Below, one piece after another: positions 27,314 through 36,647 of a stretch of 64,000 nucleotides of DNA. Numbering within the stretch: position 1 is the first letter of the stretch; each line of letters starts with the position of its first letter. The DNA lies in contig CAVZWU010000011.1 in the NCBI GenBank assembly GCA_963779095.1, positions 806,001 through 870,000 of the forward strand. The letters run 5' to 3'. The translations under genes and the position numbers were made by a program. This DNA is from Roseiarcus sp963779095. GTDB taxonomy: Bacteria > Pseudomonadota > Alphaproteobacteria > Rhizobiales > Beijerinckiaceae. A model generated the notes under the pieces. That model had not been told where the DNA came from and ran no database searches. It saw only the letters and a program-made list of their open reading frames with translations.

Positions 27314-27554
27314 AGCGCGCTGCGTTCGGATCGAATGGTCATCGCGCCTCAAGCGCCGCGAAGGGGACCCCTCGGCCGCCGAGCGGAACGAGTTGCAGCT
27401 TGACGAATCGCTGAACGAATTCGAAACGCCGCCTCCTCCCGAATAGCAATTGCCGGCACGACGCATAGACTGGATTGCCCCGGCGGCTGCGCGCCGCTTC
27501 CTGCCGCGCGATGCATTCAGGTCATTCGTCAAGCGATCTCAGAGGCGGTCAACA

Positions 27555-28060
27555 TGGCGATTGGCGGCCACCAAGCTCGACGCCTCGCTGAAGCCTGGTC
27601 CCCGCACGCCGGCTGCGAGCGACACCGCGCGCCTCTATCGGTTCTTCTTCGGTCACGACCCGACCCTGCCGGTTGGCTGGGCGGGCGGCATACCCTCCGG
27701 CGCCAGCATCGCCGGCCAGTACCGACGTCAGATCGTATTTCGCTGCGGGGATGCCGCGTTGTGCGTGGGCGCTGTCGTTGTCACCCGCCACTGCGCTGGG
27801 CCATTGTCGAACCCAACGTGATCAACCTGTGTGGTCCGTTCTGGGCTCCCCCTGTTTACCGGGGCTTCCGCCCGAGAACTTCCGGGGGACGACGGTTCTT
27901 CACGAAATGCTTCACGTGCTCTTCCGCGAAGGTTTTCACTTATGCGGGCCGCCGCCTGACCAGTTCCGACGCAATAACGCCAGGTGCCTCGAGGCGTTCG
28001 CCTGTCGGGTGAATGGTTTCGGCGCCGATCCGACGGCGGTCACTTTGTGGATAGACCGGT
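27555..28060 (+). pseudogene. Frameshifted zincin-type metallopeptidase remnant (HEMLH motif)
   Basis: One frame reads LAATKLDASLKPG ... RLYRFFFGHDPTLP (about 27,560-27,680). Another continues with RGTTVLHEMLHVLFREGFH (HEMLH encoded at 27,901-27,915), then RRNNARCLEAFACRVNGFGAD. The HExxH zinc motif and the downstream asparagine/glutamate-rich helix resemble M35/lysine-specific metallo-endopeptidase-like proteins. At least one frameshift separates the halves and no good start codon is present, so it is broken as read. It could still be one gene disrupted by inserted bases. Similarity is to family pattern only. Confidence 0.45.
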
Positions 28061-28227
28061 TTGAGCCGCGGTTGCGCCAGCGGCGATTGGCGACCAGCAC
28101 ATCGCGCTCCGCGCGCTTCTTTGGCGATCAGCGACAAAAGCAGCTTGCGCTGGCCGAGGGTTTACTCGTGCAACACTGAGCCCGCATCGTCAGGCGCGCC
28201 GCTGCGCCCCGCGAACAGAAGCATCGA

Positions 28228-28622
28228 TTATCCCATCGGCATCTGCATCGGGCCCATATTCTGGTTCAGGTTGGCCATGATCCAGAGCGACCCGACGAGG
28301 ATCAGAAAGACGATCAGGACGCCGAACGCGAGCGCCAGCACGTTGTTGACGTTGTCCGGGCCCGGTGGTGATGTGCAGGAAGAAAACCAGATGCACGCCA
28401 ATCTGCGCGATCGCCAGCACGACCAGCGCAATCGGGATGCTTGGGCGCCAAACCAGCGAAGTTCCGGCAATGAAGAACGACGACAGCGGTGAGCAGGATC
28501 GCCAGGCCAAGACCGACCAGATAGCCCAGAACGCCTTCCGCGACCTCGCGGCCGCGGGCGGGCTCGTCGCCAGGCGCATGGTCGGCGCCGTGCAGCGGTT
28601 CATAGTCGTCCGTCGAGCTCAT
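28228..28622 (-). CDS. cyoD: Cytochrome bo-type quinol oxidase subunit IV, CyoD (two frameshifts)
   Basis: Three frames join into one CyoD: MSSTDDYEPLHG ... GYLVGLGLAILLTAVV, then AGTSLVWRPSIPIALVVLAIAQIGVHLVFFLHI (in two parts), then DNVNNVLALAFGVLIVFLILVGSLWIM (in two parts) to the TAA at 28228. Three transmembrane helices are seen, normal for CyoD. The total is 3n+2, consistent with two inserted bases. It is a small membrane subunit of the terminal ubiquinol oxidase. As read, the cyoC frame runs into cyoD without a stop. Confidence 0.8.
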
Positions 28623-29280
28623 TGCGCCTGCTCCCAAAAGATAGACGACCGTGAAGATCGCGACCCAGATGATGTCGAGCGTGTGCCAGAACAGCGCAAA
28701 GCAGAGGACGCGGCGCAGAATGTCGGAGCGGTAGCCCTTGGCGAACACCTGCGCGATCATCGTGAGGAGCCACAAGATTCCGAGCGTGACGTGAACCCCG
28801 TGGCATCCGACCAGGGTGAAGAAGGCGGACAGGAACGCGCTGCGTGTCGGTCCAGCGCCCTGATCGATCAGGCCGACGAATTCGTGAATCTCGATCGCGA
28901 GGAAGCCCAGTCCCAGCACGCAAGTCGCGGCCATGCCGCCGTAAGTACATGAGACCGTTGTGCGCCCTCGCGCCGATGGCGGCCAGCCCGCAGGTGAAAC
29001 TCGACAAAAGAAGGCACGCGGTCTCGATCGCGACATTGTGCAGATCGAACAGATCCTTGCCGCTCGGCCCTCCCGCGGTCTCGCCGGAGAGCACCGCGTA
29101 GGTGGCGAAGAACGCCGAGAACATCACGATGTCGCTGAGCAGGAAGATCCAGAAGCCGTAGCCGACGATGATGCGCTTCGAGGCCGGATCGCGTATGATC
29201 GAAAACGTCACGGCCGCGCGGCCGCGCGCCTCCTCGGGCCTGCCGTCGCCGTAGTCCGCGCCTGCCTGAAAGGCGGTCAT
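28619..29280 (-). CDS. cyoC: Cytochrome bo-type quinol oxidase subunit III, CyoC (frameshifted)
   Basis: The N-terminus MTAFQAGADYGD is followed by ASKRIIVGYGFWIFLLSDIVMFSAFFATYAV (in two parts), a CyoC pattern, to about 28,948. One extra T then shifts the frame. It continues with YGGMAATCVLGLGFLAIEIHEF, VGCHGVHVTLGILWLL and LFWHTLDIIWVAIFTVVYLL. In that frame there is no stop before the cyoD ATG. Removing one T from the TTTT run just upstream creates a TGA overlapping that ATG (ATGA), the normal coupled layout. The ATG at 29280 overlaps the cyoB stop. Five transmembrane helices, as expected. Confidence 0.8.
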
Positions 29281-31286
29281 GAGAGGGCCTCCGCGGTGGC
29301 GAGCGCTTCGCCTCGCGCGCGGCGGTTGGCGCGGTCGATGCGAGCGACTTCCTCGGCCGGAATCTCATATTCGGTGCGATCGCGCCAGGCGAAGACGACA
29401 AATGTCGCGAACGCGCCGATCATGGCGACAATGACCAGCCACCAGATCTGCCAGATCATGCCGAAGCCGCCGAAGGTGGCGAAGAACGCGCAGACGAAAG
29501 CCGGTCGCGCTGTTTCTCGGCATCTCGATCGGCCTGATAGATCGGCTCGACCTCGGGGCCCGCCCCGCGCTCGGCGAGGCGCTGCTCTGCGCCAATAGTC
29601 GTCTCGGCTCTCGACATGGGGCAGGACGGCGAAATTGAACGCCGGCGGCGGCGACGACGTCGACCATTCGAGCGACCGGCCCATCCAGGGGTCGCCAGTC
29701 ACGTCGCGCAGTTCCTCGCGATCGCGGATGCTCACGAACGAGCTGGGCCACCTGACACACGATGCCGGCGAGAATGACCACGGCGCCCAATGCCGCAACC
29801 AGGAGCCAAGGACGCCATTCCGGCACATCGTAATGCTGCATTCGCCGGGTCATGCCCATCAGGCCCACGACATAGAGCGGCATGAACGCCAGGTAGAAGC
29901 CGATAAACCAGCACCAGAACGCGGCTTTGCCCCAGCCCTCATGCAGGCGGAAGCCAAACGCTTTGGGGAACCAGAAGGTGTAACCGGCGAACATCCCAAA
30001 CAGCACGCCGCCGATGATGACGTTATGAAAATGGGCGACCTGGAAAAGGCTGTTGTGCAGCATGAAATCCGCCGGCACCACCGCGACCAGGACGCCGGTC
30101 AGGCCGCCGATGACGAAGGTCACCATGAAAGCCGATCGACCACAGCATCGGCGTCGGCATAGACGACCCTGCCGCCGTACATGGTGAACATCCAGTTGAA
30201 TATTTTCACCCCCGTCGGCACCGCGATGATCATCGACGCGATGCCGAAGACCGCGTTGACGTTGGGGCCCGCGCCCATGGTGAAGAAGTGATGCAGCCAG
30301 ACCATGTACGAGATAACGCAAATCGCCATGGTCGCCATGACCATCGAGCGGTAGCCGAACAGCGGCTTGCGCGAGAACGTCGACACAACTTCGGAGAACA
30401 CGCCGAACGCGGGGAGGATGAGGATGTAAACCTCCGGATGGCCCCACATCCAGATCAGGTTCATGAACATCATCATGTTGCCGCCGGCTTCATTGGTGAA
30501 GAAGTGGAAGCCGAGGTAGCGGTCGAGCGTCAGCATCGCCAGCGTAGCGGTCAGGACCGGGAATGCGGCGACGATCAAGAGGTTGGTGGCGAGCGCCGTC
30601 CAGCAGAAGACCGGCATGCGCATATAGGTCATGCCGGGGGCGTGAATCTTGAGGATGGTGGTGACGAAATTGACGCCGGTCATCAGCGTCCCGACGCCGG
30701 AAATCTGCACTCCCCACAAGTAGTAGTCGACCCCGACGCCGGGCGAGTAGGTGAGTTCCGACAGCGGCGGAAAAGGCAGCCAGCCGGTGCGCGAGAACTC
30801 GCCGACGACCAGCGAAAGGTTGACGAGGAGCGCGCCGGTCGCGGTCAGCCAGAAGCTGACGGAATTCAGGGTCGGGAAGGCGACGTCGCGCACGCCGAGT
30901 TGCAGCGGCACGACGATATTCATGAGGCCGATCACGAACGGCATGGCGACGAAGAAGATCATGATCGTGCCGTGCGCGGAGAAGATCTGGTTGTAATGCT
31001 CCGGCGGCAGGTAGCCTTGGGACTGGAACGCGATCGCCTGCTGCGAGCGCATCATGATCGCGTCGATGAAGCCGCGCAGCAGCATCACCGCCGCGAGCGT
31101 GACGTACATGACCCCGATCCGCTTGTGGTCGACGCTGGTGATCCATTCGCGCCACAGATAGGGAACCCAACCCTTGATGGTGACGAAAGCGAGCACGCCA
31201 AGGATCACCACCACCACGAAGGCGCCCGCGGCCAATGGGATCGGCTGGTCGAAGGGAATGGCGTCCCAGGTCAGCTTGCCGAACAT
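29277..31286 (-). CDS. cyoB: Cytochrome bo-type quinol oxidase subunit I, CyoB (about six frameshifts)
   Basis: The first 380 residues read cleanly from MFGKLTWDAIPFDQP, through HGTIMIFFVAMPFVIGLMN and IWMWGHPEVYILILPAFGVFSE, to WLHHFFTMGAGPNVN. This covers heme ligands, the CuB/Tyr region and the quinol-oxidase signature. Breaks at about 30,155 and 30,135, then near 29,740, 29,605, 29,545 and 29,520, can each be repaired by removing one base. This gives MLWSIGFMVTF, FVSIRDREELRDVTGDPW, IEMPRNSATGF and FATFGGFGMIWQIWW. The repaired length is about 667 residues, normal for CyoB. It is the proton-pumping catalytic subunit. No nonsense mutation was noticed apart from those created by the shifts. 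Confidence 0.85.
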
Positions 31287-31287
31287 G

Positions 31288-32175
31288 CTAATTCCTCGTC
31301 CCAACGCACACCCGAGGATTGTTCGCCGCGATCGACCCGGGGTCGGTCTCGGCGACCGGGCCGGGGCCCGGCGGCAGCGTCTGATCGAGGATCTTCTCGA
31401 ACAATCCCTCGGAAACCGTGCGGAAGGTGAACGGCTCCGGCACGACGCTTTGCTTGGAGAGCTCGATATAGCTCTCCGGCGTGAGCTCTGGTCCGTCAGC
31501 GCGCGCTTTGCCGAGCCAGGCGTAGAAGTCCTGCGGCGACTTCGCCTCGACTTCGAAATGCATGTCGGCGAATCCGTCGCCGCTTATCTGAGTCGCAAGG
31601 CCGCGAAAGACGCCCGGCTCATCCGCAGCGAGGTAGAGCTGCGTCCTCATCCGGTTCATGGTGTAAATCATGCTGCCGAGCTGGGGGACGAAGAACGCGG
31701 TCATCACGCTGCCCGAGGTCAGCGCAAAGCGGATCGGCGTCCCGGCCGGAATCACGAGACGATTGACGCTCGCGACGTGCTGGTCGGGGTAGATGAACAG
31801 CCATTTCCAGTCGAGCGACACGACCTGAACGTTGAGCGGCTCTTCTTTCGATACGAGCGGCCTCGCCGGATCAAGGTCATGCGAGCCGATCCAGGTCACC
31901 CCGCCGAGCAGCATGATGGTGAGCAGCGGAATCGCCCAGACGATCAATTCCAGCTGGCCGGAATATTCCCAATCCGGCAGATAGAACGCCCTCTGGTTGG
32001 ACGACCGGAACCACCAGGCGACGCCGAGGGTGGCGATCGATGGTCGGGACCACGATGACGAGCATGATGGCCACCGAATCGACGAGGAGTGTCGCGTTGC
32101 CGTCGCCGACCGGGCCTTTCGGATTGAGCACGGCCCAGTCGCAGCCGCTGAGGAGCAGCGCCGCGCGCCAATGGC
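31288..32175 (-). CDS. cyoA: Cytochrome bo-type quinol oxidase subunit II, CyoA (frameshifted, start unresolved)
   Basis: The lipobox-like LLLSGCDWAVLNPKGPVGDGNATLL near 32,150-32,080 (read as LLLSGCDWAVL and NPKGPVGDG) marks the lipoprotein signal typical of CyoA. It is followed by a membrane helix and, after one frame change near 32,040, WWFRSSNQRAFYLPDWEYSGQLEL and the cupredoxin-like domain (SLDWKWLFIYPD, GSMIYTMNRMRTQLYLAAD). The C-terminal CyoA extension runs to the stop at 31288. The CuA ligands are absent, as in all quinol oxidases. In the signal-peptide frame there is a stop just upstream and no start codon, so a further frameshift must lie in the first 10-15 codons. First gene of cyoABCD. 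No cyoE follows. Confidence 0.8.
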   Translation of the reverse strand, partial: AIGARRCSSAAATGPCSIRKARSATATRHSSSIRWPSCSSSWSRPSIATLGVAWWFRSSNQRAFYLPDWEYSGQLELIVWAIPLLTIMLLGGVTWIGSHDLDPARPLVSKEEPLNVQVVSLDWKWLFIYPDQHVASVNRLVIPAGTPIRFALTSGSVMTAFFVPQLGSMIYTMNRMRTQLYLAADEPGVFRGLATQISGDGFADMHFEVEAKSPQDFYAWLGKARADGPELTPESYIELSKQSVVPEPFTFRTVSEGLFEKILDQTLPPGPGPVAETDPGSIAANNPRVCVGTRN

Positions 32176-32523
32176 GCGAGCCTCAAAACTAGTCTTCGAA
32201 CCCCGCCCCTGAGGATCATGCGCGCCGCCCGCCCGTCTGACTCCTCGTCGAGGTCTCCGGCGGAGCCGACACTCACGTCGGACTCGTCCAATCGCCCCAA
32301 AGCCACCCCGACTCGAATCCGCAAATTGCTCTTGCGGTCGTGAAGACAGCATGACATGGCGGCAAGGGCCGGGGATCAAGCTCGCCTCACCGAACGGCTT
32401 CGTCGATTCGAGCGAGGGTCGAATTCCGCTCCGCCTTACGTCCGTCTTTTTGATATTCGAACTTTGAGCTGAACCGCGCGCGCCGCGAATGACGGCACGC
32501 GAAGACAGGCTCGGGAGGACGAA
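32176..32523. other. Divergent intergenic region between cyoA and a Rieske-FAD gene
   Basis: About 350 bases with no supportable coding sequence. It must contain the promoter of the leftward cyo operon and that of the rightward oxidoreductase. A GGGAGGACGAA ribosome site precedes the latter. No clear Fnr, ArcA or RegA-type site could be assigned by eye. Confidence 0.4.
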
Positions 32524-34074
32524 ATGGCTGAAGATCAGGCGCAACCAGTCGGTCCCGATCTGGCGCTCGGAATCCCCGCCTCCGAACTTCCGGATGGCGG
32601 CAAGCTGGTCGGCCACGTGGGAAATGAACCGGTGCTGCTTGTGCGCCGCGGCGCACACGTGTTCGCTATCGGCGCTCAGTGCACCCACTATAACGGCCCG
32701 CTGGCGGAGGGGCTCATTGTCGGCGACACGGTTCGGTGTCCATGGCATCACGCCTGCTTCGATCTTCGCACTGGCGAGGCCTTGCGCGCGCCAGCGTTCA
32801 GTCCGGTCGATACGTGGTCGGTCGAACAGCGCGACGGAAAGATCGTCGTGCGCGAGAAGCGCGCTCAGCCTGAGAGGAAGCCTCGCGCAAAGCGGGACGA
32901 GCCAAATGAGCCAAAGAAGATTGTGATCGTCGGCGGGGGCGCGGCGGGATTCGCCGCGGCCGAGATGCTGCGCCGGCAAAAATACGAGGGCGGCATCGTC
33001 ATGCTGAGCAGCGACGACGCGCCGCCGGTCGACCGGCCGAACTTGTCGAAGGACTATCTCGCCGGCAGCGCGCCGGAAGAATGGCTGCCGCTGCGCGACC
33101 AAAGCTTCTATTCCGACAATTCCATCGATCTTCGCCTCAACGCGACCGTCGCCGCAATTGACGTCCGCGCACACGAAGTCGCGCTCGCCGGCGGCGAAAC
33201 CATTCCCTTCGATCGGCTCCTGCTGGCGACCGGGGCCGAGCCCGTGCGCCTGTCCATTCCCGGCGCCAAGCCGTCCGATGTGCTCGTGCTTCGTTCGCTC
33301 GCCGACTGCCGGGCTATAATCGATCGAGCGAAGACGGCGCGCCGCGCGGTCGTGCTCGGGGCGAGCTTCATCGGCCTCGAAGTCGCGGCCTCACTGCGCG
33401 CGCGCGACATCGAGGTTCATGTCGTCGCGCCGGAAGAGCGGCCGATGGAAAAAATACTGGGTCCGGATTTCAGCCGCCTGGTGCAAACGATTCACGAACA
33501 GCACGGCGTCGTCTTCCATTTGCGCGACACGGCGCGCGACCTCGAGGGGAAGCGCATAACGCTCAGCAGCGGAAGCGCGCTAGAGGCGGATCTCATCGTC
33601 GCCGGCCTTGGCGTGCGTCCACGCCTCGGCCTGGCCGAGGCCGCCGGCCTGAGGATCGACCGCGGCGTCGCTGTCGACGCTTTTCTCGAAACGAGCGCGC
33701 CCGGGATCTTCGCCGCCGGCGACATCGCCCGCTGGCCGGACCGGCATAGCGGCGAGGCCATTCGCGTCGAGCATTGGGTGGTTGCTGAACGGCAGGGACA
33801 GGCCGCGGCGCTCAACATGATCGGGCGGCGCGAGCCATACGATGCGGTTCCGTTCTTCTGGAGCCAGCACTACGACGTGCCGATCAACTACGTCGGCCAT
33901 GCCGAGAGCTGGGACGAACTCGCCGTCGAAGGCGACATCGCCGGCAAGGATGGCCTGGTCCGCATGCGGCGCGCGGGACGCACGCTCGCCGTCGCCTCGG
34001 TCTTTCGCGATTCCGCGAGCCTCGAGGCCGAGGTCAGCCTGGAGCGGGAGGCGCTGCGCGCCGGCTCGCCCTGA
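32524..34074 (+). CDS. Rieske-ferredoxin / FAD-NAD(P) oxidoreductase fusion (AIF-like)
   Basis: This is an intact 516-residue two-part protein. Residues about 10-112 form a Rieske [2Fe-2S] domain with ligand motifs CTHYNG (near 57) and CPWHHACFD (near 75). From about 133 a pyridine-nucleotide-disulfide oxidoreductase follows. It has an FAD site IVIVGGGAAGFAAAEML, an NAD(P) site VVLGASFIGLEVAASL near 278, the IFAAGDIARWPD motif near 395, and a C-terminal reductase domain. It is related to AIFM3/ferredoxin-reductase-like fusions that pass electrons between NAD(P)H, FAD and a built-in Rieske cluster. It is divergent from cyoA. Partner oxygenase unknown. Confidence 0.9.
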   Translation: MAEDQAQPVGPDLALGIPASELPDGGKLVGHVGNEPVLLVRRGAHVFAIGAQCTHYNGPLAEGLIVGDTVRCPWHHACFDLRTGEALRAPAFSPVDTWSVEQRDGKIVVREKRAQPERKPRAKRDEPNEPKKIVIVGGGAAGFAAAEMLRRQKYEGGIVMLSSDDAPPVDRPNLSKDYLAGSAPEEWLPLRDQSFYSDNSIDLRLNATVAAIDVRAHEVALAGGETIPFDRLLLATGAEPVRLSIPGAKPSDVLVLRSLADCRAIIDRAKTARRAVVLGASFIGLEVAASLRARDIEVHVVAPEERPMEKILGPDFSRLVQTIHEQHGVVFHLRDTARDLEGKRITLSSGSALEADLIVAGLGVRPRLGLAEAAGLRIDRGVAVDAFLETSAPGIFAAGDIARWPDRHSGEAIRVEHWVVAERQGQAAALNMIGRREPYDAVPFFWSQHYDVPINYVGHAESWDELAVEGDIAGKDGLVRMRRAGRTLAVASVFRDSASLEAEVSLEREALRAGSP

Positions 34075-34125
34075 CAGAGTCGCTGCGGATTGATCGGGCG
34101 CCCCGGCTCAGATAGTCCAACGGAC

Positions 34126-34797
34126 ATGGACCGTTCCTGCGCTTCGCTCGCTGCACTGACCGAAGACATCAGGACCTGCCGCGTCTGTCGCGATGCGCCT
34201 CGATACGGGCCTCCTCTATCGCATGAACCACGGCCGGTCTTCCAGGTCTCGGCCTCGGCGCGCCTGTGCATCGCCGGTCAGGCGCCCGGCGTCCGGGTGC
34301 ATGCTTCGGGGCGTCCCTACACCGATCCGTCGGGCGTGCGCCTGCGCGGCTGGCTCGGGATTGAGGAAGAGATCTTCTACGATCCGGAGACCGTCGCGAT
34401 CGCGCCAATGGGCTTCTGCTTTCCTGGTCTCGACGCCAAAGGCGGCGACCTGCCGCCGCGCCGCGAATGCGCCGAATTGTGGCGCGAGCGATTGATGGCG
34501 CATCTCCCGGATCTGGAGCTCGTCCTGCTCATCGGCCAATACGCCCAGAAGTGGCATCTTGGCGCGGCGGCCGTCGCCAGGGGATTGAGCGAAACGGTCG
34601 GCAAGTGGCGCGAAGTCTATCGCTCAAGCGACCAGCCGCGCCTTATCCCCATGCCCCATCCTTCCTGGCGCAACAACGCGTGGCTCAAGCGCAATCCCTG
34701 GTTCGAAACCGAGCTGTTGCCGGTCGTGCGGGCGGAAGTGGCCCGGATCGTGACGCCGAACCGCCCGCGCGCCCGCCCCCAGGCGATCCCGAACTGA
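34126..34797 (+). CDS. Uracil-DNA glycosylase-family protein
   Basis: This 223-residue protein starts with a Cys-containing segment (IRTCRVCRDAPRYGPPL) and has the fold's first motif, CIAGQAPGVRVHASGRPYTDPSGVRLR (in two parts). It also has LVLLIGQYAQKWHL and the C-terminal MPHPSWRN, corresponding to the His-Pro-Ser motif of UDG-superfamily enzymes. The Asp/Asn activating water in motif A is replaced by the Gln-Ala-Pro-Gly pattern of the less-studied bacterial subgroup, so uracil excision is likely but not certain. The ATG at 34126 is preferred over codons from 34090. Two upstream Cys could be part of an Fe-S set, but only two are clear. Followed closely by a sirtuin. Confidence 0.8.
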   Translation: MDRSCASLAALTEDIRTCRVCRDAPRYGPPLSHEPRPVFQVSASARLCIAGQAPGVRVHASGRPYTDPSGVRLRGWLGIEEEIFYDPETVAIAPMGFCFPGLDAKGGDLPPRRECAELWRERLMAHLPDLELVLLIGQYAQKWHLGAAAVARGLSETVGKWREVYRSSDQPRLIPMPHPSWRNNAWLKRNPWFETELLPVVRAEVARIVTPNRPRARPQAIPN

Positions 34798-34811
34798 TTG
34801 GCGCCCGAAGC

Positions 34812-35642
34812 ATGTCGCAATCAGCGGTTCTCATGACCGAACCCACGAGCCTTCAGGAGTTTGTCGAGGGGCATCGACGTCTCTTCGTCCTGACAGGCGC
34901 GGGCTGCAGCACGCGATCGGGCATTCCGGACTATCGCGACGCCGACGGTCAATGGAAACGCGCGCAACCGATAACCTTACAGGCCTTCATGGGCGAGGAA
35001 AAAGCCCGCCGGCGCTATTGGGCGCGCAGCCTCATCGGCTGGCGGCGGATTCGTCAGGCTGAGCCCAACGATGCGCATCGCGCTTTGGCCAGGCTCGAGG
35101 CGACGGGCAGAATCGAACTGCTTCTCACTCAGAACGTCGACCGGCTGCACCAGGCGGCCGGCAGCACGCGGGTGATCGACCTGCACGGGCGGATCGATCT
35201 CGTCCGATGCATGGGTTGCGGGCGCAGGTCGCCGCGCGACGCGCTGCAGGACGAATTCAGCCGGCTGAACGCCGACTGGCTCCATCTCGACGCGACGGAA
35301 GCGCCCGACGGAGACGCAGACCTCGAAGGCGCCGACTTTTCCGCCTTCGTCGTCCCGCCCTGCCGGCGCTGCGGCGGCGTGCTCAAGCCCGACGTCGTGT
35401 TTTTCGGCGAGAACGTTCCCCGCGACCGGGTCGAGCGGGCCTCGCGCCATCTGGATGAAGCCGACGCCATGCTGATCGTCGGCTCCTCGCTCATGGTCTA
35501 TTCGGGCTTCCGCTTCGCCCAGCGAGCGGCCGCCCTCGGAAAGCCGATCGCCGCCGTCAACCTTGGCCGAACCCGCGCCGACGCGCTCCTCACGCTGAAG
35601 GCGGAGCAGACGTGCGAGTCGGCGCTCGCTTTCCTGTTGTGA
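34812..35642 (+). CDS. SIR2-family NAD-dependent protein deacylase
   Basis: This 276-residue sirtuin has the NAD motif GAGCSTRSGIPDYRD near 31-45, the QNVDRLH segment near 103, the catalytic His in VIDLHGRID near 120, and zinc cysteines CMGCG and CRRCGG. Conserved VVFFGENVP and GSSLMVYSG follow. The frame is intact. ATG 34812 is used, and an alternative ATG at 34833 would drop seven residues. It deacylates lysines in the cytoplasm with NAD. Often such proteins reactivate acyl-CoA synthetases or tune central metabolism. It starts 15 bases after the UDG-like gene, so they form a two-gene unit. Confidence 0.92.
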   Translation: MSQSAVLMTEPTSLQEFVEGHRRLFVLTGAGCSTRSGIPDYRDADGQWKRAQPITLQAFMGEEKARRRYWARSLIGWRRIRQAEPNDAHRALARLEATGRIELLLTQNVDRLHQAAGSTRVIDLHGRIDLVRCMGCGRRSPRDALQDEFSRLNADWLHLDATEAPDGDADLEGADFSAFVVPPCRRCGGVLKPDVVFFGENVPRDRVERASRHLDEADAMLIVGSSLMVYSGFRFAQRAAALGKPIAAVNLGRTRADALLTLKAEQTCESALAFLL

Positions 35643-35793
35643 CCGTCGCAGCGCCCAAGCGCGCGTCAGGCTCGGTTAAGGCTCCTGGCCTAGAACGGGA
35701 TCGATCGGGCGCTTTTGTCGGTCGAGTCGATGCTGCCCACGCGTCATCGTTCGGGCGCGCGGCGGCCGGGCGAAGACTTGGGGAGCCATACCG

Positions 35794-36030
35794 ATGCGCA
35801 TTGTCTGTGCGATGATTGCCCTGCCCTGCCTTGTCGGCTCCGCCGCCGCTCTGCCGCCGGCGGCCCCCGCTGAGGTCAATCTTCCTTATTCGGCTTGCGG
35901 CGACATGGCCGCGCTCAGGGCCAACCTGACCGGGACGCGTGATCCGTCGCCCAACAGCGACACGGTCCTGCGCAGGCTCGGCGTGCGCTGCATCGGCGCC
36001 CGCGCGCCACAGCCTCGCGCCCGCTATTGA
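35794..36030 (+). CDS. Small secreted protein of unknown function
   Basis: This 78-residue product has a clear Sec signal (MRIVCAMIALPCLVGSAAA) and a mature part with two cysteines (YSACGDM and VRCIGAR) that could form one disulfide. The ATG is preceded by GGGGAG at good spacing. A short Pro/Ala linker follows the signal. I do not recognise the family. It could be a periplasmic accessory or stress protein. Confidence 0.6.
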   Translation: MRIVCAMIALPCLVGSAAALPPAAPAEVNLPYSACGDMAALRANLTGTRDPSPNSDTVLRRLGVRCIGARAPQPRARY

Positions 36031-36131
36031 GCGAACGGCGCAGAATCGCGCGCCGACCTGCGCGGGCAAAAAATAGCGGTCGCCCGGAGGCGGCCGCTAG
36101 CGTCGATTGAAGGCGATGTTTTCAGCGTCGG

Positions 36132-36365
36132 TCAGCGCAGGATCGCCGAGGTCACTGGCCAGGTCAGGGAAAGACTGACGATCAGTCCGAACGCGGCCAG
36201 GCTGGCCAAACGCATCTTGTGCCGCGCGCCCTCCGGCAGCGCGGCGATCATCAGGACCGCGAAGACGAGGACGAGGAACCCCGCGGGGAGGTTGGCGACT
36301 GAAGGGTGAAACACGGCGTAGAGGAAGTCGCCGAGGGTCGAGCCGATCTGATCCAATCCATCCAT
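36132..36365 (-). CDS. Small two-helix membrane protein of unknown function
   Basis: This is a 77-residue product. The ATG at 36365 has TGGAG eight bases upstream, which fixes the start better than upstream alternatives. Two hydrophobic helices (ANLPAGFLVLVFAVLMIAALP and MRLASLAAFGLIVSLSLTW) are joined by a short basic loop (EGARHKMR), so both ends may face the periplasm. Family not recognised. Confidence 0.6.
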   Translation of the reverse strand: MDGLDQIGSTLGDFLYAVFHPSVANLPAGFLVLVFAVLMIAALPEGARHKMRLASLAAFGLIVSLSLTWPVTSAILR

Positions 36366-36439
36366 CGATTTGCTCCATTTAAGAGCCGTCAATGTGCTAT
36401 CCCACGAATTCGTCTGTGTCGCAAAGAACGTCTTAAGAG

Positions 36440-36474
36440 TAACCTTTATTGGTGAGACGATTAACCTTTATTGG
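36440..36474. promoter_or_regulatory. Two direct repeats TAACCTTTATTGG, 22 bp apart
   Basis: TAACCTTTATTGG occurs at 36440-36452 and again at 36462-36474, i.e. two turns of the helix apart on one face. The region is AT-rich and lies between the leftward small membrane-protein gene and the rightward HAD gene. Tandem half-sites spaced this way are typical of response-regulator or activator binding. Regulator unknown. Confidence 0.55.
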
Positions 36475-36647
36475 CGACCCTATACTTAATGAGAGATTGA
36501 AGGCCCACGCTGGCGCATCTGGCGCCGGGCGACAGCCGCATATCGCGAATTGCGATTGACAACCGGGGCCCGCACTGGCGCATTGCCTCTCACCGCGTCA
36601 GCGGCGCCGCCGCGGCCGACGATTGTCCACTCGAGGAGACCAGGCCG

